Source: W589 sp964611805 (lineage in GTDB: Bacteria > Chloroflexota > Dehalococcoidia > Dehalococcoidales > Fen-1064). Taken from it: DNA of 5,593 bases. Position 1 is the stretch's first letter. Each line of letters starts with the position of its first letter. The DNA lies in NCBI GenBank assembly GCA_964611805.1, contig CAZTBG010000088.1, positions 1 to 5,593 on the forward strand, given 5' to 3'. Positions 1-5,529 of this stretch are shown piece after piece. Under the pieces are notes generated by a model. That model saw nothing but the letters and a program-made list of their open reading frames with translations. It had not been told where the DNA came from and did not search any database. The position numbers and the translations under genes are program-made.

Positions 1-269
1 CACATCCTGGTGCCGTCTGGCGTTGCTGTCTTGTCAGTGGCGGGGTCAAAGATATCGATGGCGAAAACACGTTTGCCATGCTCACGGGCAAACCTGGCCA
101 GCTTGGCAGTGCCGCCGCCCATGAAAGAGCCAATCTCAATCAGGTCTCCCTCCAGCCTGTGCAGAGAATGCGCCTCGATAAAATCAAGCAAGACCTCATA
201 GCCGACAAAGTCAAGAGTCAGGGCTTTCTGTGGCCGGAGGTTCCGCAGGAATCGCTGTAGACTCTGCAT
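1..269 (-). CDS. Class I SAM-dependent methyltransferase, N-terminal part (3' end outside window)
   Basis: The first 89 residues of a protein whose C-terminus lies beyond the left edge. The Rossmann motif I is clear at residues 43-58 (LIEIGSFMGGGTAKLA). It is followed by a second strand ending in the acidic AIDIFD (70-75), whose Asp72 would bind the ribose of S-adenosylmethionine. This spacing and the 'EIGSF-GG-T' form resemble the Methyltransf_24 / TylF-like O-methyltransferase group, which often acts on sugars or secondary metabolites; the acceptor cannot be told here. The ATG at 269-267 is chosen because GAGG lies 8 nt upstream. That ribosome site overlaps the TGA stop of the preceding toroid gene, only 10 nt away, so this is the fourth gene of the minus-strand operon and is probably translationally coupled. 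It could alternatively be a cephalosporin-hydroxylase-like member of the same fold. The methyltransferase fold is secure; the subfamily is inference. Confidence 0.85.
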   Translation of the reverse strand, partial: MQSLQRFLRNLRPQKALTLDFVGYEVLLDFIEAHSLHRLEGDLIEIGSFMGGGTAKLARFAREHGKRVFAIDIFDPATDKTATPDGTRM

Positions 270-277
270 TTGGACTA

Positions 278-281
278 CCTC
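278..281 (-). promoter_or_regulatory. Shine-Dalgarno site overlapping upstream stop codon
   Basis: GAGG, 8 nt before the ATG of the terminal methyltransferase gene. Its GA comes from the TGA stop of the toroid gene, so a ribosome terminating there would sit on this site. This supports the chosen start and translational coupling. Confidence 0.6.
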
Positions 282-1290
282 AAGGGAGATTAGTCAAGGC
301 CAGTTCCGAGTCGGCAAGTAATGCCAGTATCACCCCGGCTGCTGTCCAGGTGGTCTTCTCATCTGGGGGATAGATTATTTCCTCCGGCACCCTGATGCCT
401 GTCCAGAAGCCGCCGTCTGAGTCTTGAAGTGGGAGTACCCATCCCAGCAAGGTATCGGCGGCCCCCATTTCGCCGATGCCAACCAGGGCCATTGCCAGTT
501 CACAGGTCTCGGCAACGGTCACCCAGGGCTCGTCTAGAGAGCATTTGCACCCCCAGCCATCGACAACAAACTCAGGCCACTGTCCCGCGATGTGTTCTCC
601 GGCCTCTTTACCGGAGACTACGCCGGTGAGGACAGGATAGTACCAGTTCATAGCGTAACCCCGCCAGTTGTCACCGTGAAAATCGAAAAGCTCAGGTCGT
701 TCCCTGATAGCCCGGCCTAATTTTACAGCAGCTTTATCCCAGTCCGGTCGGTCAAGACCCAGAGTTTGTGCAATTTTCATCCCGCTGGTGATACTCTGAT
801 AGATGCAGCTGGACCCCGATAGCGGGGCACTTGGCCAGGGGTCGTCTTTGTAATCTAGCGACCAATAGACCTCGCCGGTCGGCTGTTGCAGACTCAGAGT
901 AAAGCCGATACCCTTTTCCACCACTGGCCACATCTCACGGAGAAAACGCTCATCTCTGGTGGCCAGGTAGTGGAGCCATATGCCGGTGGCCACATAGGCG
1001 CTGTGGTTGCTATCTTTGGCTGGCTCTTTTCGCTGGCCGTTCTGGTATGTGTACCACCAGCTCCCGTCAGGGTTTTGTTTTTCAGCCAGCCAGTGGTAGG
1101 CCTTCGCAGCGGAGTCGGACATCCCGCACAGGTCCAGGGCGATTGCGCACTCGACGTGGTCCCACGGGTCGGTGACACCGTCCAGGTACCAGGGGATGGC
1201 GCCGGAAGGTAGCTGGTGGGCAGCGATGAAAGCCCCTATTTTATCGATAAAGTGTCGCAATTCTGAAGCTGTCATTTGGGAGCTAAGCAT
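280..1290 (-). CDS. Alpha/alpha-toroid protein of the squalene cyclase / prenyltransferase fold, function unknown
   Basis: A 336-residue, apparently soluble protein with no signal peptide and repeated helix-plus-turn units. A good QW-type motif lies at residues 62-78 (AKAYHWLAEKQNPDGSW), and a second, QDSDGGFW, at 289-296. Related turns are LPSGAIPW (27-34) and QPTGEVYW (136-143). Conserved-looking stretches include PWDHVECAIAL (42-52) and PPDEKTTWTAA (308-318). QW motifs are typical of squalene-hopene cyclases, but those have two toroid domains and over 600 residues; this is one domain, nearer a prenyltransferase beta subunit in size. I see no DxDD protonation motif, and the prenyltransferase zinc ligands cannot be identified. 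A six-hairpin glycosidase-like enzyme is the main alternative. Start: the ATG at 1290 has AGGGG 7 nt upstream and overlaps the preceding methyltransferase gene by 8 nt (ATGCTTAG). A GTG at 1332 would add 14 residues but lacks a ribosome site. Third gene of the operon. Confidence 0.8.
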   Translation of the reverse strand: MLSSQMTASELRHFIDKIGAFIAAHQLPSGAIPWYLDGVTDPWDHVECAIALDLCGMSDSAAKAYHWLAEKQNPDGSWWYTYQNGQRKEPAKDSNHSAYVATGIWLHYLATRDERFLREMWPVVEKGIGFTLSLQQPTGEVYWSLDYKDDPWPSAPLSGSSCIYQSITSGMKIAQTLGLDRPDWDKAAVKLGRAIRERPELFDFHGDNWRGYAMNWYYPVLTGVVSGKEAGEHIAGQWPEFVVDGWGCKCSLDEPWVTVAETCELAMALVGIGEMGAADTLLGWVLPLQDSDGGFWTGIRVPEEIIYPPDEKTTWTAAGVILALLADSELALTNLP

Positions 1291-2011
1291 CAGTATACCC
1301 CTGGCTGTTCTTATGGGCATAAAGGACGACACTCTTGGCGACGACAGGATTGAGCAGGTTCTCTAGGAGGCGAATCGGTTTTGTCTTGGTCATGATGTCC
1401 CAAACGAGAAAACGGTGATAGAGGGCTGGAATCCGTGCCTGCTGTCGGTTTATTCCGAAGAGGCAACGGAGTAGCCAGTAGAAGAAGTGGAGGCCATGCT
1501 TGCGGCGGATAGTGAAGACGTGGAGCCCATTCTGTTGTAACAGGGAGACGAGCTCTCGGAGTCGGTATTTACGGACATGCCCTCCCGGTTGGTGACGGTA
1601 GTCCCGCGATATTTTCCAGTATATGGCTTCGCTGAAATAAGTAGGTACGCTGATAGCCAGTGTACCATCGTCCTTAAGGACACGGGTCAACTCCCGTATT
1701 GCTTGTCGGTCATCGGGGACATGCTCCAGCACTTCGGCGCAAATCACCTTATCGAAATGGGTATCCTTGAAAGGCAGTCGCAGGGCATCTCCTCTGAATA
1801 CAGCCCAGTTGGCCCGGGACTCGCCTGACTGCTCCATAAGGCCAAGGATGTAGCTTGTCTTGTTTACGTTTTCCGGGTCAATGTCCAGGGCACAAACGGT
1901 GCACTCAGTCTCCTTACAAGCCTGTGTAGCGTGTCTTCCCTCGCCGCAACCAACATCAAGTACCCGGTCCCCTCTGTTGATGGACAGGAGGTCATAATCT
2001 ACCGTGAGCAT
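1283..2011 (-). CDS. Class I SAM-dependent methyltransferase (Methyltransf_11 type)
   Basis: A complete 242-residue methyltransferase. Motif I is VLDVGCGEGRH (17-27). The strand-2 acidic segment is ALDID (41-45), and GDAL (74-77) marks the adenine-side loop. FDKVICAEVLEHV (86-98) is the post-motif strand and helix typical of the Methyltransf_11/25 group. VLKDDGTLAISVPTY (111-125) is the following beta hairpin. The region after residue 125, with RDYRHQPGGHVRKYR (136-150) and an aromatic stretch HGLHFFYWLLRCLFG (172-186), is probably the acceptor-binding part; its hydrophobicity would fit a lipid-like substrate, but this is inference. The ATG at 2011 lies inside the end of the glycosyltransferase gene (20-nt overlap) and is preceded by GAGGAG with a 7-nt spacer. 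Its stop overlaps the start of the toroid gene. Small-molecule, glycolipid or quinone-like acceptors are all possible. Confidence 0.92.
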   Translation of the reverse strand: MLTVDYDLLSINRGDRVLDVGCGEGRHATQACKETECTVCALDIDPENVNKTSYILGLMEQSGESRANWAVFRGDALRLPFKDTHFDKVICAEVLEHVPDDRQAIRELTRVLKDDGTLAISVPTYFSEAIYWKISRDYRHQPGGHVRKYRLRELVSLLQQNGLHVFTIRRKHGLHFFYWLLRCLFGINRQQARIPALYHRFLVWDIMTKTKPIRLLENLLNPVVAKSVVLYAHKNSQGYTDA

Positions 2012-3281
2012 CTAGGAGCTCCTCGTATACCCGGGCCGTATTCAGGGCGGTCTGCTGCCAGGAGAAATTCTCCAGGACCCGTTTCCTGCCGGCATCACCC
2101 ATACTTTTTCTCAGTTGCCTGTCACTGAGCAGGTGCTTGAGGGCAGCCGCCAGTCCATCCGGGTCGGCGGGCGGTACCAGGAAGCCAGCTTTGCCGTCTT
2201 CCCCCACTACTTCTGGCAAAGCGCCGGCCCTTGTTGAGACAATTGGCAGACCGCAGGACATTGCCTCGGCTGCGGGAAGCCCGAAACCCTCATAGAGGGA
2301 CGGGACGACAGCAATTTCAGAGCTGGCGTAGAGCCTGGCCAGTTCTTCTTTCTCTATCTTCCCGGTAAAAGTAACCGCATCTTCGAGGCCATATTTCTGC
2401 ACGAGATGATTTGGTTTGTCGTCCGGTGCTCCGTTGCCGACCACAGTAAGCTTTGCCGGAGTTTCCTGCCTCACTTTGTGGAGTGCTTCCAGCAGGAAGG
2501 GCAAACCCTTAATATGCCCATTGCCGCTGCTGACCATAATCAGGCTGTTGGCCTCTTTGGGAACATGACCGTTGCCATCGAAGTAAGCGGTATCGACACC
2601 GTTAAGTACAACCCTGAGTGCATCCCGCCGGACCTTGAGGATACGGTTGATATCTTTTGCGGAGTTCTCAGAGACAGTTATTACCCGGTCCAGCCTCTGG
2701 GCCACCTGTTTTTGCATGCCGATGAACGAGTAGAACCTTCTCAGGCGGAACTGGTCCCAGAGATTCTTCGCCTGGAGCAGGGCCAGTTGTCGGTCAATAG
2801 GAATCGGATGGTGGATAGTGGCAACCACCGGTATCTTGAGGCGTTTCATCAAAAGCAGTCCCCATCCAAGAGACTGGTTATCATGAATGATATCGAACTT
2901 AAGCTTGGTCATAAGGGTCCGCAGGCGGTGGAAAGCCCGGATGCTGAAGGTGAAAGGCTCCGGGAATGTGCCCAGGGCCACTGCTAGGAACTCATACAAA
3001 CGGAGTGGGTTACGAACACGTAGTAGCTCTTGCCAGGCAGAGCGTTCCGATTCGTAGAGGTTCAGGCTTTCCAGTTTATGTACCGTGATGCCGTCGTCGA
3101 CTTCAGGGTAAGGGGGTCCTGACAGCACGTGAACCTCATGCCCCAGGTTCTGAAGTTCCCTGGAGAGATAATAGATATAGATTCCCTGCCCACCACTGTA
3201 CGGATTGCCTCTGTAGGATAAAAGACAGATTCTCAACTGTATCCGCTCTTCTCCGTTTTCATGGTATCCGCGCTGGCACAT
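1992..3281 (-). CDS. GT4-family glycosyltransferase (GT-B fold)
   Basis: A retaining glycosyltransferase that would move a sugar from a nucleotide-sugar donor to an unknown acceptor at the cytoplasmic face. Numbered from the ATG at 3281 (429 residues), the N-terminal Rossmann domain starts RICLLSYRGNPYSGGQGIY (17-35) with the donor-loop glycines. HDNQSLGWG (133-141) and TIHHPIPIDR (155-164) are marks of a particular GT4 subgroup. VLNGVD (225-230) leads into the C-terminal domain, with GKIEKEELARLYASS (307-321) and the EX7E signature EGFGLPAAE (331-339), whose glutamates bind and catalyse at the donor sugar. No membrane segment is seen. The first 15 residues are unlike the family, and TTG at 3236 would start exactly at the conserved strand (414 residues). 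Neither start has a strong ribosome site; I keep ATG. First gene of the minus-strand operon, overlapping the next by 20 nt. Acceptor and sugar are unknown. Confidence 0.93.
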   Translation of the reverse strand: MCQRGYHENGEERIQLRICLLSYRGNPYSGGQGIYIYYLSRELQNLGHEVHVLSGPPYPEVDDGITVHKLESLNLYESERSAWQELLRVRNPLRLYEFLAVALGTFPEPFTFSIRAFHRLRTLMTKLKFDIIHDNQSLGWGLLLMKRLKIPVVATIHHPIPIDRQLALLQAKNLWDQFRLRRFYSFIGMQKQVAQRLDRVITVSENSAKDINRILKVRRDALRVVLNGVDTAYFDGNGHVPKEANSLIMVSSGNGHIKGLPFLLEALHKVRQETPAKLTVVGNGAPDDKPNHLVQKYGLEDAVTFTGKIEKEELARLYASSEIAVVPSLYEGFGLPAAEAMSCGLPIVSTRAGALPEVVGEDGKAGFLVPPADPDGLAAALKHLLSDRQLRKSMGDAGRKRVLENFSWQQTALNTARVYEELLDAHGRL

Positions 3282-3331
3282 CAGGGTGTCAATGTACCGC
3301 TCGCCATCTTAATAGGCAATGAAGCGGATAA

Positions 3332-3360
3332 ATAATACTACTAAGGGCGTTAAAATGCAA
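3332..3360 (-). promoter_or_regulatory. Predicted sigma70-type promoter of the glycosyltransferase operon
   Basis: Reading the minus strand: -35 TTGCAT (3360-3355), a 17-nt spacer, and -10 TATTAT (3337-3332). The -10 matches consensus at 5 of 6 positions and the -35 at 3 of 6. Transcription would start near 3325, leaving about 44 nt before the ATG at 3281. It is the best promoter-like pair I found in the divergent gap 3282-3477. Confidence 0.5.
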
Positions 3361-3435
3361 ATCACTGAACAGGAAGAGGATAGTAATACATTTCGTGCCC
3401 GTGTCCTGGCACTGTATCAGTTATGGTGGCAATGA

Positions 3436-3444
3436 TGGTAAAAT
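3436..3444 (+). promoter_or_regulatory. Predicted extended -10 promoter for the zinc-knuckle/msrB operon
   Basis: TGGTAAAAT fits the extended -10 form TGnTATAAT with one mismatch in the hexamer. No good -35 hexamer lies 17 nt upstream, which is common for extended -10 promoters. Transcription would start near 3451, giving a short leader that contains the ribosome site. Confidence 0.4.
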
Positions 3445-3477
3445 AAGTTACTGGCTTTCAGAGAGGGGGTGAACGTC

Positions 3478-3846
3478 GTGGAGTGTAACTGGTGTCATCG
3501 AGAGCTGACCGAGGACCAGAGCTATATATATCAGGGTAAGGTCTTCTGTGAGGACTGCCTGATGGACGCTGGTCTATCAATGAAAGAGTGCGACCCCTGG
3601 GCAACCTATGTCGACAAGCGCTCCGGGGTGCAGCCGGGAATGAAGCGGGCTGAGACACTCACCGAGATGGAGCGGAGTGTCTACGAGTTCGTCAAGAGCC
3701 GTGGCCGGGTGACCAGGGAAGAGGTGATGGAAGGCCTCGGTCTCTCCGAGACCGACCTGAAGGTCCAGCTTGTCCCCCTGATGCACTCGGAAATGGTCAA
3801 GGAGGCCGGCGAGGGCGGCAAGCTGTATCTGATATCTGTTGGCTGA
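3478..3846 (+). CDS. Zinc-knuckle protein with C-terminal winged-helix-like domain, unknown function
   Basis: A 122-residue protein in two parts. The N-terminus has a CNWC (3-6) and CEDC (24-27) pair spaced like a treble-clef or LIM-type zinc site. It is followed by ECDPWATY (37-44), with a further cysteine at 38. From about residue 60, helices LTEMERSVYEFVKSRG (61-76) and VTREEVMEGLGLSETDLKV (78-96), then a basic/acidic turn and a hydrophobic strand KLYLISV (115-121), read as a winged helix-turn-helix of the MarR/DprA-like kind. A DNA-binding or protein-binding regulator is therefore plausible but unproved. The GTG at 3478 is preferred because GAGGGGG lies about 8 nt upstream; the GTG at 3469 would touch that ribosome site. 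Only 18 nt separate it from msrB, so the two are probably one transcript and may share a redox-linked role. I do not recognise a named family. Confidence 0.75.
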   Translation: MECNWCHRELTEDQSYIYQGKVFCEDCLMDAGLSMKECDPWATYVDKRSGVQPGMKRAETLTEMERSVYEFVKSRGRVTREEVMEGLGLSETDLKVQLVPLMHSEMVKEAGEGGKLYLISVG

Positions 3847-3864
3847 GAGGGGTTTTCAGGGAAA

Positions 3865-4275
3865 ATGGTGAAAAAGGTAGTGAGGAGCGACGAAGAATGG
3901 CGTCGGCAGCTTACGCCGGAGCAGTACGAGGTTACCCGCTGCGGGGGTACCGAGCCAGCTTTCTCAGGTAAGTACTATAACTCCAAGGACAAGGGTGTAT
4001 ACCGCTGTATCTGCTGCGGCAACGCTTTGTTCACTTCCGAGGCCAAATATGATTCTGGTACCGGCTGGCCGAGCTTTCGGGCGCCGATTTCAGAGGAATC
4101 GGTTGAGACGGTGCCTGATAACAGTCTTGGTATGACTCGTACCGAGGTCAGGTGTGCCCGGTGCGGTGCTCACCTCGGTCATGTCTTTGATGATGGTCCG
4201 ATGCCGGAGGGGCAGCGCTATTGCATGAACTCGTTATCGCTCGACTTCAGTGAAAAAGATAGAGAGCCAGAGTAG
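3865..4275 (+). CDS. msrB: Peptide-methionine (R)-S-oxide reductase MsrB
   Basis: Reduces the R epimer of methionine sulfoxide in oxidised proteins (EC 1.8.4.12), probably in the cytoplasm since no signal peptide is present. At 136 residues it is a full-length stand-alone MsrB. Seen motifs: GTEPAFSG (28-35), structural zinc cysteines 48 and 51 (CICC) and 97 and 100 (CARC), GTGWPSF (65-71), HLGHVFDDGP (103-112), and RYCMNS (118-123) with catalytic Cys120. The recycling cysteine commonly found in the 'SGCGWPSF' form is Thr66 here. Cys26, in TRCGGTE, is near a position used as an alternative recycling cysteine in some MsrBs, so it may do that job; otherwise a sulfenic intermediate would be reduced directly. 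The ATG at 3865 has AGGG close upstream and GAGGGG further away, so the start is likely but not firmly fixed. Second gene of the operon with the zinc-knuckle protein. Confidence 0.96.
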   Translation: MVKKVVRSDEEWRRQLTPEQYEVTRCGGTEPAFSGKYYNSKDKGVYRCICCGNALFTSEAKYDSGTGWPSFRAPISEESVETVPDNSLGMTRTEVRCARCGAHLGHVFDDGPMPEGQRYCMNSLSLDFSEKDREPE

Positions 4276-4313
4276 ATAACACCTACTCCGGGCTGTTTTA
4301 TTTCGGGAATTGG

Positions 4314-4338
4314 CAGCGCCGGCAGGATACCGGCGCTG
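4314..4338. terminator. Perfect 9-bp hairpin between convergent genes, possible bidirectional terminator
   Basis: CAGCGCCGG (4314-4322), a 7-nt loop, and CCGGCGCTG (4330-4338). It is GC-rich and lies between the msrB stop and the stop of the convergent DUF5679 gene, where a terminator is expected. No run of T follows on either strand, so it is not a standard intrinsic terminator. It may instead protect the 3' ends of the transcripts or act with Rho. Confidence 0.5.
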
Positions 4339-4375
4339 TAATCGTAATCAGCGATATGCTGATGCTGTGCTCGCT

Positions 4376-4516
4376 CTAGCCTTTGCCAATGCGGAACATC
4401 TTCGTACCGCAGACCGGGCATACGCCCTGGGTGGCTGGTTTGCCATTCTTCATGGTAATGGCCTTGGTGTCTTTCATCTGTCTCTTAGTGCGGCACTTCA
4501 TGCAATATGCTTCCAT
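4376..4516 (-). CDS. DUF5679-like small zinc-ribbon protein
   Basis: A 46-residue basic protein with two CxxC pairs, CMKC (5-8) and CPVC (33-36). Between them is a lysine-rich strand region including MKNGKPATQG (22-31). The end, CGTKMFRIGKG (36-46), is typical of the DUF5679 family of tiny zinc ribbons found in many bacteria. The function of that family is not established; binding to nucleic acid or to a larger complex is a reasonable guess from the charge and size. The ATG at 4516 is chosen because GGGGGAG lies 5 nt upstream. A longer reading frame extends to 4615, but it runs through the predicted promoter and has no ribosome site. It is convergent with msrB and divergent from the hydrolase gene, so it is probably transcribed alone. 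Confidence 0.88.
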   Translation of the reverse strand: MEAYCMKCRTKRQMKDTKAITMKNGKPATQGVCPVCGTKMFRIGKG

Positions 4517-4528
4517 CGGTGCTCCCCC

Positions 4529-4549
4529 CTTAATTAAGATAATATTAAG
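4529..4549. repeat. AT-rich palindrome in the DUF5679 leader
   Basis: CTTAATTAAG (4529-4538) is a perfect 10-bp palindrome, and a further ATTAAG (4544-4549) makes an overlapping inverted repeat with CTTAAT. It lies between the predicted transcription start and the ribosome site of the DUF5679 gene, so it could be an operator or merely AT-rich sequence. Confidence 0.3.
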
Positions 4550-4561
4550 ACAATCGTCCTT

Positions 4562-4590
4562 AGAGTAAGCCATCTTCTGGTTAATGTCAA
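4562..4590 (-). promoter_or_regulatory. Predicted sigma70 promoter of the DUF5679 gene
   Basis: On the minus strand a perfect -35 TTGACA (4590-4585) is followed by a 17-nt spacer and a weak -10 TACTCT (4567-4562). Transcription would begin near 4555, about 40 nt before the ATG. The position inside the longer reading frame is the reason for rejecting the upstream start. Confidence 0.6.
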
Positions 4591-4646
4591 GAGTAAATAA
4601 GGCCAAATCAGCCATTTTTCTTATATTAATTACATGTGTCGTAGTC

Positions 4647-4675
4647 TTGACAGGGCAAAATTGATGGTTTATGCT
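4647..4675 (+). promoter_or_regulatory. Predicted sigma70 promoter of the alpha/beta-hydrolase gene
   Basis: Perfect -35 TTGACA (4647-4652), a 17-nt spacer and -10 TATGCT (4670-4675, 4 of 6 to consensus). The start would be near 4682, giving a leader of about 26 nt that carries the GGAGGT ribosome site. This is the strongest promoter in the window. Confidence 0.7.
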
Positions 4676-4693
4676 CTCACTACTCTGGTTAAC

Positions 4694-4699
4694 GGAGGT
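4694..4699 (+). promoter_or_regulatory. Strong Shine-Dalgarno site of the hydrolase gene
   Basis: GGAGGT with an 8-nt spacer before the ATG at 4708; near-perfect match to the 16S rRNA tail, which fixes the start. Confidence 0.8.
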
Positions 4700-4707
4700 A
4701 CGATAAT

Positions 4708-5529
4708 ATGCCTGTAGTGCATGTTGGGGACATTAATATCTACTACGAGATTCACGGTGAGGGAGAGCCGCTGGTCTTGATTATGGGTTATGGTGGTAAC
4801 TCCGGGCAGTGGTTCCGGCAAATCCCTGGCCTCGCACAGAAGTACCGCGTAATTTCCTTTGACAACCGGGGCACTGGTCGAAGCGACAAGCCCGATATCT
4901 CCTATACTATGGAGATGATGGCCAGCGACGTCGCCGGATTGCTTGAGGCCCTCAGTATCACTGCCGCTCATGTCTATGGCGTTTCCATGGGTGGTATGAT
5001 AGCCCAACATGTCGCGCTTAACCACCCGGAGAAGGTAATCAGCCTTGTCCTGGGATGTACTACGTGCGGGGGTGAACAGCACAGTGTTGTGCCCGATGCT
5101 GAGGCAATGACTCTCCTTTTCGATATGGAACGCATGCAGCGGCTGACACCGGAAGAGATGATAAAGGAAACGATGCCGTTCCTTTGCAGCCAGGAGTTTA
5201 TCGATAACAACCCGGATGTTATCAGGCAGTTTACCAAGAACTCAATGGAATACGTAACGCCACTTCACACTTATACAAGACAGGCCGAGGCAATAATGGG
5301 CCATGACACCTATGACCTTCTGCCGGATATCAAGGTGCCCACCCTGGTTATAGCCGGAGATGCTGACAGGATAGTCCCGGCGGGGAACTCAAAGATAATT
5401 GCCTCCAGAATACCCAACGCGAAGCTGGTAATCCTGGAAGGAATGGGACACGGCTTCTTTATTGAGGCAGCTGAAAAGGCCAATAAGGTAATAATAGACT
5501 TCCTGAAGAAGCACCGCCGCTCTGGCTAG
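4708..5529 (+). CDS. Alpha/beta-fold hydrolase (enol-lactonase/esterase-like)
   Basis: A 273-residue cytoplasmic alpha/beta-hydrolase without a signal peptide. The oxyanion region is LIMGYGGNSGQW (24-35). FDNRGTGRSDKP (51-62) is the conserved loop after strand 4. The nucleophile elbow GVSMGG (91-96) gives Ser93. GDADRIVP (217-224) supplies the acidic residue, probably Asp220, and GMGHGFF (245-251) gives the base His248, so the catalytic triad is complete. A helical cap with Met- and Phe-rich segments lies at about 130-200. The pattern is closest to the 3-oxoadipate enol-lactonase / carboxylesterase branch, but no catechol-pathway genes are nearby, so the substrate is unknown. It has its own promoter and strong ribosome site. 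Its TAG stop directly abuts the stop of the convergent gene to the right. The neighbouring dehydrogenase-like gene is on the other strand, so a shared pathway is not implied. Confidence 0.93.
   Translation: MPVVHVGDINIYYEIHGEGEPLVLIMGYGGNSGQWFRQIPGLAQKYRVISFDNRGTGRSDKPDISYTMEMMASDVAGLLEALSITAAHVYGVSMGGMIAQHVALNHPEKVISLVLGCTTCGGEQHSVVPDAEAMTLLFDMERMQRLTPEEMIKETMPFLCSQEFIDNNPDVIRQFTKNSMEYVTPLHTYTRQAEAIMGHDTYDLLPDIKVPTLVIAGDADRIVPAGNSKIIASRIPNAKLVILEGMGHGFFIEAAEKANKVIIDFLKKHRRSG

Noticed and set aside
886..1212. A 108-codon plus-strand open frame antisense to the toroid gene
   Set aside because: Shadow frame of a well-supported gene; the hydrophobic stretch arises from the complement of polar codons.
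280..1290. Annotation of the toroid protein as a squalene-hopene cyclase
   Set aside because: About half the length of that family and no DxDD motif; only the QW-like repeats agree.
2406..2987. A 193-codon plus-strand open frame antisense to the glycosyltransferase gene
   Set aside because: It lies wholly within a gene with strong GT4 motifs, has no ribosome site or recognisable domain, and its composition is that of a codon-position shadow.
3407..3412. TGGCAC resembling the -24 element of a sigma54 promoter
   Set aside because: No TTGC -12 element follows at the required spacing.
4517..4615. N-terminal extension of the DUF5679 protein to the ATG at 4615
   Set aside because: No ribosome site at 4615, and the extension covers the predicted TTGACA promoter; the 46-residue form starts exactly where the family starts.
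4669..5082. A 137-codon minus-strand frame opposite the start of the hydrolase gene
   Set aside because: It overlaps the hydrolase N-terminus and its promoter, has no family resemblance, and the plus-strand gene has a full catalytic triad.
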